A stretch of 64,000 nt of DNA from contig CAZOJI010000017.1 of the NCBI GenBank assembly GCA_964580055.1, positions 1-64,000 of the forward strand, read 5' to 3'. Under the pieces are notes generated by a model, which saw only the letters and a list, made by a program, of their open reading frames with translations, made no database searches and was not told the origin of the DNA. The translations under genes were made by a program, and so were the position numbers. Origin of the DNA: JBDGYW01 sp964580055. Lineage in GTDB: Bacteria > Gemmatimonadota > Gemmatimonadetes > Gemmatimonadales > GWC2-71-9. This document shows, piece by piece, positions 1 through 7,824 of the stretch (position 1 is its first letter; each line of letters starts with the position of its first letter).

Positions 1-288
1 TTCATCTTCCGGTTTGTCCACCCCGTAGACAGGCCCCAGACAGTGAATGACATACTGGTTGGGCAGATGATGTCCTGTCGTGATAACCGCCTCCCCTGGA
101 TCAATGGGCGCTAATGGACGACATTCCTCCGCAAGCCCGGGACCCGCGGCACGGTGAATAGCGCCGGCCACACCTCCACCCATCATGAGTTGAGCGTTTG
201 CAGCATTGACCACGGCGGTCATCCCTTGTTGCGAAGCTATATCTCCTCTGACACACTCGATTTCGACGCCCGATATCGTTTTCACCAT
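1..288 (-). CDS. Macro-domain protein (MacroD/YmdB-like), 3' end beyond window
   Basis: Reading leftward from an ATG at 286-288, 96 residues are visible before the window edge. They contain the macro-domain signature: GDI (residues 15-17), NAAN (28-31) and the glycine-rich GGGVAGAIHRAAG (37-49), then the strand VITTGHHLPNQYVIHCLGPV. Family members bind ADP-ribose and hydrolyse O-acetyl-ADP-ribose or mono-ADP-ribosyl esters. The substrate here is inferred from the family. A GGGGAGG run about 11 nt upstream is a plausible ribosome site. The gene lies beyond a decayed element next to ssrA, so it could be element cargo or ordinary chromosome. The C-terminal half cannot be judged. Confidence 0.85.
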   Translation of the reverse strand, partial: MVKTISGVEIECVRGDIASQQGMTAVVNAANAQLMMGGGVAGAIHRAAGPGLAEECRPLAPIDPGEAVITTGHHLPNQYVIHCLGPVYGVDKPEDE

Positions 289-367
289 AATACGAGCACC
301 TCCCCTGTCATTGTTTTACTGCGTTTTCGCCGATTGCGCTACAAGACAGTCGCAAGTGCCGTGAATA

Positions 368-735
368 TTAGTCATCAGGCCCCCGGTGGGCGGTGGCATC
401 CTCGTCGACCCAGTCCTTTTCGATGTTGAGCAAGTCTTCTTCATTGACGACGGCGCGGACATCCGCAGGAACCCTGTCACCCCGCCAGACTTTCAGGGGC
501 AGACTGTCGGGCTTCATGCTCTTTTCGAGCATGTCTTTGCGGTAAGGGAAAGATGATCGGGCTGTCGAGCAGATCCTTTATGGCGGCCGACCTGTTCACC
601 CTGGCACGGAGGGATGCCTCCACCAGCCAGGCAATGAGCCTGGGGTCTCCAACCGGACACTGATTCCCTTGGGCATAGACACCTTTTGTCGCCCGTCTCT
701 TTCAAAACGCCCCAATCGATAAATAATCGCATCAC
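368..735 (-). pseudogene. C-terminal gene remnant with two single-base frameshifts, family not identified
   Basis: Three minus-strand frames join into one plausible protein end if one base is removed at each of two homopolymers. Piece one reads MRLFIDWGVLKETGDK. Dropping one A from AAAA near 687 continues as GVYAQGNQCPVGDPRLIAWL, then VEASLRARVNRSAAIKDLLD. Dropping one T from TTT near 550 continues as FPYRKDMLEKSM and on to the stop at 368-370. I do not recognise the family. It sits directly downstream of the PglZ-like piece, in an element remnant beside tmRNA. Either decay or homopolymer sequencing errors would explain the shifts. Confidence 0.55.
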
Positions 736-915
736 TCGCCGGGCGGCTCGTGATGCGGTTTCGCGTTCTCACGAAAGCGGTAATTGGCTCGCTGCTTGGC
801 AATTACCTTGCGGATGACGATTCCCCGATCCAGCGCAAGGCCATCGACCAGGACAAACGCCGCCTTGTGTTGCTTGGCGTCGTTGATGTGTCGGGATAGG
901 AAACGGGGAATATGA
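732..915 (-). pseudogene. PglZ-like (BREX-type phosphatase) fragment fused to the ssrA 3' end
   Basis: The minus-strand frame leaving the 3' end of ssrA reads HHIPRFLSRHINDAKQHK, then AAFVLVDGLALDRG and IVIRKVIAKQ...RFRENA, before a stop at 732-734. From memory this resembles the core of PglZ-domain proteins (HxVP...LLVDGLALDQW.....RE), with QW changed to RG. PglZ is an alkaline-phosphatase-fold component of BREX phage-defence systems. Only about 50 residues survive. The N-terminal part is missing because ssrA begins at that point, and the C-terminal part is replaced by a different gene remnant. It is surely non-functional. The family call should be confirmed by a profile search. Confidence 0.55.
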
Positions 916-1266
916 TGGAGGCGCGGGGAATCGAACCCCGGTCCGAACTTCGATCCCAAACTGTCTCTACGTGCGTAGCCCGCGCTTTGAGTTCTCCGGA
1001 AGCAGGCACGCGGACATCCAACTTCCGGAAGAGCTCCCTAAGATCTCACGCCGGACTTGAGAGCAACGCCCGTCGCCAGCCTGACTTTCCGATACCCACG
1101 CACCGCCTCAGGCGGGCTGCCACGTGGGCAGGTGCGAAGCAAAGCTTACGCAGCCAGAGCCAAATCAGTGTTGGCAATTATTGGTTTTCCCAGTTGTTTA
1201 ACCAGGGACTGAGAACCTGGGCACGCAACAGAATATTCACAAAGCCCGTCGAAGCCAGTCGCCCCC
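916..1266 (-). ncRNA. ssrA: tmRNA (one-piece SsrA), tag peptide ANTDLALAA
   Basis: Acts in trans-translation, rescuing stalled ribosomes and tagging the unfinished protein for proteolysis. The 5' end GGGGGCGACTGGCTTCGACG (first base 1266) is the standard tmRNA start. The 3' end forms a T arm CGGGG-TTCGATT-CCCCG, and its acceptor strand CGCCTCC pairs with the 5' GGGGGCG. The discriminator A is at 916. CCA is not encoded (TCA follows). The tag frame at 1146-1175 reads GCC AAC ACT ... GCG TAA, giving ANTDLALAA, which ends in the usual LALAA degron. Pseudoknot-like pairing follows the tag. An element remnant abuts the 3' end, a common integrase target. Confidence 0.96.
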
Positions 1267-1280
1267 TCTGTTACAAACTA

Positions 1281-1310
1281 AATCTACCGGCGAATCTGTG
1301 ACCTGTGCAA
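1281..1310 (-). promoter_or_regulatory. Probable sigma70-type promoter of ssrA
   Basis: On the minus strand TTGCAC (1305-1310) and TAGATT (1281-1286) are separated by 18 nt, placing transcription start a few bases before the mature tmRNA 5' end at 1266. A 17-nt spacing with GTAGAT is equally possible. Confidence 0.5.
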
Positions 1311-1315
1311 GGCGC

Positions 1316-1343
1316 GCACCGGCTGGTGCGCTGTAGCCGGTGC
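1316..1343 (-). terminator. Hairpin just after the diguanylate cyclase stop codon
   Basis: A perfect 9-bp stem, GCACCGGCT pairing with AGCCGGTGC around a 10-nt loop, starts three bases after the stop of the upstream GGDEF gene. There is no U-tract, so it may slow or stabilise the transcript rather than terminate on its own. It borders the ssrA -35 element. Confidence 0.45.
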
Positions 1344-1345
1344 CG

Positions 1346-2773
1346 TCAGGTCGGTTTGGGCAGAGCCATTTCTACGCGATCGCGGCCTCCTTCTTTGGCT
1401 CGATACATGGCGACGTCAGCGGCACCTAACAGATTTTCCACTTGCGAAACCGAGTCTGGTATCGACGCCACCCCGATCGAGCAAGTGATGCGTATCTCGG
1501 CTCCACCGTGCTCAAAGGGTGCTGTCCTCACGGCCTCCCTCACCCGCTCGGCTATTTCCATGGCTTTGCCAGCCGGTGCGTCCGGCAACCACAGGGCAAA
1601 CTCCTCTCCCCCAATGCGCGCCGGCAGATCCCCGGATCTGAGTTCGTTCCTGAATATCGCGGCTACGTGTCGCAGCGCAGCGTCACCGGCAGCGTGACCA
1701 AAGCCGTCGTTCAGCGCCTTGAAGTGATCGAGATCGACGCACAGAATGGAACAGCTAATACCGACGTGACCGTGCATAGATCGTTCGAGCGCCCTTCGGT
1801 TCGGCAGACCGGTCAACTCATCCGTCATGGCGCGCGTTTCGGCATTTCGCAGGGCGGCCGCGCGTCCCAGCCGAGGTCCGGCATTCCTGACGAGCCATTG
1901 TAGTTGATCTCGGGTATCAAGCGCCATATTCGAGTGTTCGCCAAGTACCGCGAGTGCTCCTATGCAGTCGCGACCGTCCCACAAGGGGAAGGCTATGCCC
2001 CCCACGCCCTGGCGGCGCCGGTCCGCTCTCAAGGAGCCGAATAGCTCTTCAGAGTCTGATCCAGCGATCGGCACGTCGCTCAGACAGGCTCGCCCCAAAG
2101 CCGCCGACGGAGATATCTGAGCGCCCAACAAGCGGCGATCGGTTCCTGCCGACACGGCCACAACTGACGCGACTTGCGTCGTTGCATCCCGAATCACTAG
2201 TGCGCTGGGCCGGCCCGACACCTCCATTGCAGCCTCACAGAGCTGGAAGGAAAGCCCCTCCAATGATTCAGGCCCACCAACGAGCCACTCCGGAAGATGT
2301 TGCTGAGCATCGTATCCGCCCGACGTCCTCGCCATCTGGGCGCCGACGTCGGCGAAAACGGTCCGAAGGTCAGTTGCCACAGAACTGCTGGTGTCAGTTT
2401 GCACTTCGGGGGAATAGAACACGACCGCACCACCTATCGTGCGCCCGTCGCCGGCCGCCACCACGGTCTGGCCCTCATGAAGCACATGGTCTCTGCCGTC
2501 CCCCATGGCAAGCCTTGCTGACGCGAGAGCGCGATCCAAGACTTCCGATGAAGGGGCGGGCCTTGCCATCGCCCACACTGGATCGCCGTCGGAGACAACC
2601 AGGCAAGCGGCCGCACCTCCGTGCGCACGACGCATCAAGTCCACGAGTAGCGGAAGGTTGCCGTGCTGGAGTTCCACCTGCTTGCTCTCAGTACCCTTCT
2701 TCTGCCACAGCCGCATCGCGAGCAGGGTGAGAACCACACCGACTAGAAATCCCACGATGATATACATGTTCAC
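1346..2773 (-). CDS. Membrane-anchored diguanylate cyclase (GAF-like sensor + GGDEF)
   Basis: Synthesises cyclic di-GMP. The N-terminus has one membrane helix (MYIIVGFLVGVVLTLLAM). A sensor region of about 280 residues follows that looks like one or two GAF folds. Then comes a GGDEF domain with DELTGLPNR, the metal-binding DLDHF, and active-site GGEEF near residues 388-392. An inhibitory I-site, RSGD, lies exactly five residues before GGEEF, so product inhibition is likely. I prefer the GTG at 2773, which overlaps the larB stop as GTGA. A second GTG two codons earlier (2779) is possible. It is cotranscribed with larB and dusB. Confidence 0.9.
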   Translation of the reverse strand: MNMYIIVGFLVGVVLTLLAMRLWQKKGTESKQVELQHGNLPLLVDLMRRAHGGAAACLVVSDGDPVWAMARPAPSSEVLDRALASARLAMGDGRDHVLHEGQTVVAAGDGRTIGGAVVFYSPEVQTDTSSSVATDLRTVFADVGAQMARTSGGYDAQQHLPEWLVGGPESLEGLSFQLCEAAMEVSGRPSALVIRDATTQVASVVAVSAGTDRRLLGAQISPSAALGRACLSDVPIAGSDSEELFGSLRADRRRQGVGGIAFPLWDGRDCIGALAVLGEHSNMALDTRDQLQWLVRNAGPRLGRAAALRNAETRAMTDELTGLPNRRALERSMHGHVGISCSILCVDLDHFKALNDGFGHAAGDAALRHVAAIFRNELRSGDLPARIGGEEFALWLPDAPAGKAMEIAERVREAVRTAPFEHGGAEIRITCSIGVASIPDSVSQVENLLGAADVAMYRAKEGGRDRVEMALPKPT

Positions 2774-3531
2774 CGCCACACCTGCTGGTTGATGCGCGTT
2801 GCGGCAGCAGCGGCCCCGAAACCGTTGTCTACATTGACTACAGACACACCGGACGCGCAGGAGTTGAGCATCGCCAACAACGCGGACACTCCCCCGAATG
2901 CTGCTCCGTAGCCTACACTGGTAGGCACTGCAATTACCGGCACTCTCACGAGACCGCCTACTACGCTCGCCAGTGCCCCATCCATTCCCGCCACGACAAT
3001 CACTACCGACGCCGCCCGAAGCATGTCCGTTTTCCGAAGCAACCTGTGAATACCGGCGACGCCCACATCATACAGAGTTTCGACTCTGTTCGCGAACGCC
3101 TTCCCAACCACAGCCGCTTCTTCCGCGACCGGCAGGTCACTCGTCCCTGCCGAAACGACGAGAACCGTGCCTCTCCCGGACGGCTCTGGCTCTGGATCTC
3201 GGGGCAGATGGACTGTGCGAGCCAGATCGTTGATTTGCGCCTGCGGAAATCGTTCCGCGAGTGCAAGTCGCGTATCTTCCTCGACCCTCGTGGCGAGGAA
3301 TGTTCCGCTGACCTCCACCAACGATGTGCAGATGCCGAGAATCTGTTCAGTCGTTTTTGACTGCCCAAAAACAACCTCGCCGATGCCCTGAATGAGTGGA
3401 CGAGCGTGATCGACCTGCGCGTACCCCAGATCTTCTACGGGGTATCGCTTCAGCCGCTCCATCGCCGCCGCACAACTGACCTCTCCACTGGCAACATCGG
3501 CAATAAGCCGTGCGATCTGTTCATCGTTCAC
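2770..3531 (-). CDS. larB: LarB, pyridinium-3,5-biscarboxylic acid mononucleotide synthase
   Basis: 253 residues, normal for LarB. The C-terminal half is a PurE-like fold with SAGTSDLPVAEEAA, VVIVVAGMDGALASVVGGL and the run from VIAVPTSVGYG. LarB carboxylates nicotinic acid adenine dinucleotide and releases AMP, the first step toward the nickel-pincer nucleotide of lactate racemase-type enzymes. larC and larE are not in this window. The start is a GTG overlapping the dusB stop (GTGA at 3528-3531), and its stop overlaps the next gene, so translation is probably coupled across dusB-larB-GGDEF. Confidence 0.92.
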   Translation of the reverse strand: MNDEQIARLIADVASGEVSCAAAMERLKRYPVEDLGYAQVDHARPLIQGIGEVVFGQSKTTEQILGICTSLVEVSGTFLATRVEEDTRLALAERFPQAQINDLARTVHLPRDPEPEPSGRGTVLVVSAGTSDLPVAEEAAVVGKAFANRVETLYDVGVAGIHRLLRKTDMLRAASVVIVVAGMDGALASVVGGLVRVPVIAVPTSVGYGAAFGGVSALLAMLNSCASGVSVVNVDNGFGAAAAATRINQQVWR

Positions 3532-4568
3532 GCAGTTATCTCCATCCCTCTCAGATAGGCATTCAGTGTGGGTTCGACTGCGTCCAATGACTCAATCTGA
3601 TGCAATTTGGCGCGAAGTCCAGCAGAATTCTCCAATCCTTTGGTGTACCAGCCGAGATGCTTTCTGAATTCGCAGGCGATGCTCCTGGTGTCGCCACGCA
3701 AAGATCTGAGAAGTTCCAAGTGACGCAACGCGACTGCGAATCTCTCATGGGCCGCGGGGCTCGGCGCCGGCGGTTCGCCCCTGAGAACATCACGCGCCTG
3801 GCGGAATATCCAAGGCCTCCCGAATGAGCCTCGCCCGATCATCATTCCGGCACACCGTGTCTGCTTCCACATTCGCAATGCGTCGACAGCTTCGATTATG
3901 TCGCCGTTACCGATCACCGGAATGTCCAGAGCCTCGACTACCGCAGCTATCTCATCCCACCTCGCAGCGTCCTGGTATCTCTGGGATCTAGTGCGTGGAT
4001 GCAGGGTCAGCATTTGAGCGCCGGCTTCCTGACATCTAAGTGCAATCTCGACCGGATTCCTGCTTGCTTCGTCCCAACCGCTGCGAACCTTGACCGATAC
4101 CGGCAGCGATGTAGCGGCGCGTACTACACGGATTATCCTCTGTACCAGGTCCAGGTCTCTCAGGCAAGCCGCACCGCCGTTAGTGCGAACGACTTTCCTG
4201 ACCGGACATCCGAAGTTCACGTCGATGAAGTCGGGACGGTAACGATCCGTCACGAGGGCTGCTGCCTCGGCAAGAGTTTCAGGATCAGCCCCATATAGTT
4301 GGATTCCTATAGGCCGCTCTGCTTCATCGAAGTAAGCTCCCTGATGCACGCCGGCCGCGCCACGGCGCAGACCTTCCGATGAGAGGAACTCGGACACGAC
4401 GGCATCGGCCCCGAACGACTTGCACAAGAGTCGAAACGGCGCATCGGAAACCCCGGACATGGGGGCCAGGAACAGAGGCGGCGCAGCGCCTTCGAGAAAC
4501 TGTAGACACATCTCCTCAAAATCATAAGCTTGGGCATTGAGCGCGGCAAGCAAGCCGTTTGACGGCAC
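3528..4568 (-). CDS. dusB: tRNA-dihydrouridine synthase (DusB-like)
   Basis: Flavoenzyme that reduces specific uridines of tRNA to dihydrouridine with NADPH. It shows LFLAPMSGVSDAPFR near the N-terminus, the family motif DVNFGCPVRKV with catalytic Cys, then VSVKVRSGW, LTLHPRTRSQ, VIGNGDI and MIGRGSFGRPWIF for FMN-phosphate binding. About 346 residues from the GTG at 4568. An internal ATG some 20 codons later (MCLQFLEG) would also give a full domain. It is the first gene of the dusB-larB-GGDEF operon, divergent from ptsN across a gap of about 50 bp. Confidence 0.93.
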   Translation of the reverse strand: MPSNGLLAALNAQAYDFEEMCLQFLEGAAPPLFLAPMSGVSDAPFRLLCKSFGADAVVSEFLSSEGLRRGAAGVHQGAYFDEAERPIGIQLYGADPETLAEAAALVTDRYRPDFIDVNFGCPVRKVVRTNGGAACLRDLDLVQRIIRVVRAATSLPVSVKVRSGWDEASRNPVEIALRCQEAGAQMLTLHPRTRSQRYQDAARWDEIAAVVEALDIPVIGNGDIIEAVDALRMWKQTRCAGMMIGRGSFGRPWIFRQARDVLRGEPPAPSPAAHERFAVALRHLELLRSLRGDTRSIACEFRKHLGWYTKGLENSAGLRAKLHQIESLDAVEPTLNAYLRGMEITA

Positions 4569-4620
4569 GACCAGGCCCCATTAGGTTTCCGCTCAACCGT
4601 AACAGGAATTGACCGGCCGT

Positions 4621-5073
4621 ATGCATCTCAAAGACTTCTTCTCGCCCGAGAGTATCAAGCTCAAACTCGAAAGCAATACTAAAGACGAAATCCTGAGCGA
4701 GCTGATCGCACAGCTAGGCCTTGACGAGAAGTCCGAAGAGATGCTCTACAAGATGCTCAAGCGCCGGGAGAACCTGGGATCGACGGGCATAGGCCGTGGC
4801 ATAGCGATTCCGCACTGCCGGTCGCTGGTAGTGAACCGTCTGAGGGTCGCGTTCGGAAGAAAACCGGAAGGTCTGGACTTCAAGGCAATCGATGAGAAGC
4901 CGGTTCACGACATCTTCCTCATTGTCGCTCCACCTATTGAGGTGTCAAACCAATACCTGCAGGTCTTGGGGAAGGTTGCCCAGTTTGCAAAAGAACCGGA
5001 CGTGCCCGAGCGATTGGCGCAGCTCACTTCTCCGGAAGACTTCATCGCTTTGTTAGAGGAGAAGGACATCTAG
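4621..5073 (+). CDS. ptsN: PTS IIA-like protein (PtsN/EIIA-Ntr family)
   Basis: 150 residues from ATG 4621. A TTG four codons earlier is also open, but the ATG starts the fold (MHLKDFFSPE). The phospho-acceptor histidine is His65 in GIAIPHCR, and PPIEVSNQYLQVLGKVAQ is the usual C-terminal helix. Proteins of this type receive phosphate from PTSO and regulate nitrogen, potassium or envelope functions, or act as sugar IIA. No permease is adjacent, favouring a regulatory role. One of only two plus-strand genes in the first 43 kb, convergent with lysA (stop codons overlap by 4 bp). Confidence 0.85.
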   Translation: MHLKDFFSPESIKLKLESNTKDEILSELIAQLGLDEKSEEMLYKMLKRRENLGSTGIGRGIAIPHCRSLVVNRLRVAFGRKPEGLDFKAIDEKPVHDIFLIVAPPIEVSNQYLQVLGKVAQFAKEPDVPERLAQLTSPEDFIALLEEKDI

Positions 5074-6338
5074 TCGGGACACCCTTCGGCGAGTTCTTCA
5101 CCTCGCATGAGATCTTCGACGGTCTCGCGCTTTCTTATTACCCGCCAGTCAGTTCCATGCAAGAGAACCTCGGCTGCCCGGGGCCTCGAGTTGTAGTTGG
5201 AACTCATCGAAAAGCCATAAGCGCCCGAGCTGAGAACTGCCAATAGCGCACCAGACCCAACGTCATCGAGATTGCGCTCCAGGCCGAGGAAGTCACCGCT
5301 CTCGCAGATCGGGCCGACCACGTCACAGGAACCAACCCAGGGTTGTTCTTCTGAACCGCCGGAATCGATACCGTGCACCGTCACGATTCTATGTTTCGCG
5401 TCATAAAGACTTGGCCTGAGGAGATCGTTCATTCCTGCATCGACAATGACGAAATCACGGCTGCCTGAGCGCTTGCGATATAAGCACGACGTGAGCAAAC
5501 ATCCGGCATTACCGACTAGAAACCGACCGGGCTCGAGAGCTAGCGGCAGCCCCGTTTTATCGTGGAGGCTTCTCACCGCGGAAACGAACTCCTCGGCTGG
5601 GAGCGCACGTTCATCGGTGTACCGAATGCCCAAGCCGCCACCCACCCCCAACCACTGGATCCCTCGAACTCCCGCTGCGCTCACTTCCTCGTACAACGCG
5701 AGCAGCTTCCGGGCGCCATCCCTGTAGTTGCCGGCGTTGGTTATCTGAGACCCAATGTGCATTCCCAATCCGTTTAATTTGAGCAGGGGATGCTTGTCCG
5801 CCCATTCTGCAATCGGGACAACGTCGTCCGACGGGACGCCGAACTTCATGCCATGCTCACCAGTCTGCGTGTACGGATGTGTATCCGTGGTGACGTCGGG
5901 ATTGACGCGGATTCCGCAATTGGCCAACGACCGCGTTTCAGTCGCAATGGTGCCGAGCAGTTCGGCTTCGCCCCACGACTCAACGTTTATGAGCCCTACG
6001 CCCTCCTGAACCGCCTCCCACAACTCCGCACGCGTCTTCCCGACACCGCTGAATACGACCTTCGAGGCCGGAACACCAGCGGCGCGCGTGCGGGCCAGCT
6101 CGCCGCCCGACACGATGTCAGCGCCGGCGCCCAAGTCTCTCATCAGGCGAACTATCGACAGATTACTGTTGGATTTGACTGAATAGAATATTTGGTGTGG
6201 AATGTCGCCGAAGGCGCCGGTCAAGTCGTGGTAGCTCTTCCTGATGGCATCCGCGTCATACACGTATACCGGAGTTCCCACTCTCTCCGCGATCTGGCGA
6301 AGAGTCGCGGAACTACCAGTTAGTATGCCTTCGCCCAC
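5070..6338 (-). CDS. lysA: Diaminopimelate decarboxylase
   Basis: PLP enzyme that decarboxylates meso-diaminopimelate, the last step of lysine synthesis. It is a fold-type III alanine-racemase-like barrel. The PLP lysine is in IFYSVKSNSN (about residue 55 from the GTG at 6338). HIGSQI, the glycine-rich GVGGGLGI, EPGRFLVGNAG and catalytic Cys in GSCDVVGPICESGD are all present, and the tail has SSGAYGFSMSSNYNSRPR. The frame extends upstream to 6377 inside proS, but the GTG at 6338 fits the usual N-terminus better and overlaps the proS end by 19 bp. Confidence 0.93.
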   Translation of the reverse strand: MGEGILTGSSATLRQIAERVGTPVYVYDADAIRKSYHDLTGAFGDIPHQIFYSVKSNSNLSIVRLMRDLGAGADIVSGGELARTRAAGVPASKVVFSGVGKTRAELWEAVQEGVGLINVESWGEAELLGTIATETRSLANCGIRVNPDVTTDTHPYTQTGEHGMKFGVPSDDVVPIAEWADKHPLLKLNGLGMHIGSQITNAGNYRDGARKLLALYEEVSAAGVRGIQWLGVGGGLGIRYTDERALPAEEFVSAVRSLHDKTGLPLALEPGRFLVGNAGCLLTSCLYRKRSGSRDFVIVDAGMNDLLRPSLYDAKHRIVTVHGIDSGGSEEQPWVGSCDVVGPICESGDFLGLERNLDDVGSGALLAVLSSGAYGFSMSSNYNSRPRAAEVLLHGTDWRVIRKRETVEDLMRGEELAEGCPD

Positions 6339-7765
6339 ACTGCCTCGAACTTGGAGTTCTCGCCGCACCAGACGCATTTGGCCGGTCCCGGATCGGATCG
6401 GAATTCCTCGTCCGGCAGCACCCTAACGGCGGTTTTGGTTCTGTCTTTGATGGCCATCTCGCAGCGTTCGGCACCGCAGAATCCTCCGTATGCGAATCCG
6501 CCCTTGCCTTCCATCAGCTCGACGAGTTGATCTTTGGCCACGTTCCTCACGGAATTATCGTCGCGCCTCTGTAGCGCCGCGGCGAGCATCTCGGACTGCA
6601 GCTGCTCCAACAAAGCCGTTACCTCCCTTGCGATTCCGTCCAATTTCGCTGGAGACTTGCCACCCGTACGGCGAGCAAGCATTGCCTGATCGTTGGCGAG
6701 GTCGCGCGGACCGATCTCCAGGCGGACAGGAACACCGCGAGCCTCCCAATCGAAGTATTTGGCACCAGGTTTCACGTCCTCGCGAGCATCCAGCTCAACT
6801 CTGACTCCGTCGTTCCACAAAGCAGTGCGGATCTTCTCGCCTACCTCCAGAACCGCAGACTTCTCCTCATCTGACTTCCAGATCGGCACGATCACGGCCT
6901 GAGTGGGAGCAAGGCGAGGCGGACAGACCAGCCCGGTATCGTCGCTGTGAGTCATTACCAGGCCACCGACCAAACGTGTGGAAACGCCCCATGATGTGCT
7001 CCATACGTATTCCAGGCTACCCTCCGCGGTCTGGTACTGCACGTTGAAGGCTCTGGCGAAATTCTGACCGAGGTGATGCGTGGTACCGGCCTGGAGAGCC
7101 TTGTTGTCCTGCATCATTGCTTCGCACGCGTAGGTGTGGAAGGCTCCGGCGAACTTCTCAGACGGAGTCTTTACACCGGTGATCGGCGGCATTGCCATCC
7201 ACTCTTCCATGAAGCGGCGGTAGATGTCGAGCATGAGCCTTGCTTCCACCTCAGCTTCTCGCTCAGTCGCGTGAGCCGTGTGCCCTTCCTGCCACAGGAA
7301 CTCAGTGGTGCGCAAGAACAGACGGGTACGCATTTCCCATCTGACTATGTTCGCCCATTGGTTCAACAGGAGCGGCAAATCGCGGTGGCTCTGGATCCAC
7401 TTCGCGAACGAAGAGTAGATGATTGTCTCCGAGGTGGGACGAACGACGAGCGGTTCCTCCAGTTCTCTGCCGCCGCCCTGGGTCACAACCGCGGTCTCCG
7501 GCGAAAACCCCTCAACGTGTTCCGCCTCTTTGGCAAGGAAGCTCTGAGGAATCAACAGCGGGAAGTAGGCGTTTTGGTGGCCCGTATCCTTGAACATCTG
7601 ATCCAGTGCTTGTTGCATCAACTCCCAAATGCGATAACCTCTCGGCCTTATGACCATGCATCCGCGAACCGGAGAGTAGTCCGCCAGCTCCGCACGCATT
7701 ATCACGTCGTTGTACCATTGGCTGAAGTCACCAGCCCTCGTTGCTATCTTTGATTCCTTTGCCAT
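6320..7765 (-). CDS. proS: Prolyl-tRNA synthetase, short archaeal/eukaryote-like type
   Basis: Charges tRNA-Pro. 481 residues, well below the ~570 of the E. coli-type enzyme because there is no inserted editing domain. Class II motifs appear as VRGCMVIRPRGYRIWELMQ (motif 1), RTTEFLWQEGHTAHAT (motif 2) and the GLVMTHSDDTGLVCP region (motif 3). A C-terminal zinc-binding-like section carries GFCGAERCEM and KCVWCGE. This architecture is typical of archaea, eukaryotes and several bacterial phyla. It lies between hisS and lysA on the minus strand. Confidence 0.95.
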   Translation of the reverse strand: MAKESKIATRAGDFSQWYNDVIMRAELADYSPVRGCMVIRPRGYRIWELMQQALDQMFKDTGHQNAYFPLLIPQSFLAKEAEHVEGFSPETAVVTQGGGRELEEPLVVRPTSETIIYSSFAKWIQSHRDLPLLLNQWANIVRWEMRTRLFLRTTEFLWQEGHTAHATEREAEVEARLMLDIYRRFMEEWMAMPPITGVKTPSEKFAGAFHTYACEAMMQDNKALQAGTTHHLGQNFARAFNVQYQTAEGSLEYVWSTSWGVSTRLVGGLVMTHSDDTGLVCPPRLAPTQAVIVPIWKSDEEKSAVLEVGEKIRTALWNDGVRVELDAREDVKPGAKYFDWEARGVPVRLEIGPRDLANDQAMLARRTGGKSPAKLDGIAREVTALLEQLQSEMLAAALQRRDDNSVRNVAKDQLVELMEGKGGFAYGGFCGAERCEMAIKDRTKTAVRVLPDEEFRSDPGPAKCVWCGENSKFEAVWAKAY

Positions 7766-7824
7766 TTTCCTCTGCCTGAGAGCTGCGTTCCCGCTCCCTC
7801 GTCCTTATTCTGTGAAACCCCGGC

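Noticed and set aside
1..1266. Second copy of the ssrA 3' end as an attachment-site direct repeat
   Set aside because: I looked for the GGGAATCGAACCCC-type sequence elsewhere in this interval and saw none; it may be outside the window.
1954..2730. 258-codon plus-strand open frame opposite the diguanylate cyclase
   Set aside because: Arg/Pro-rich antisense translation without family features; the minus strand encodes a GGDEF protein.
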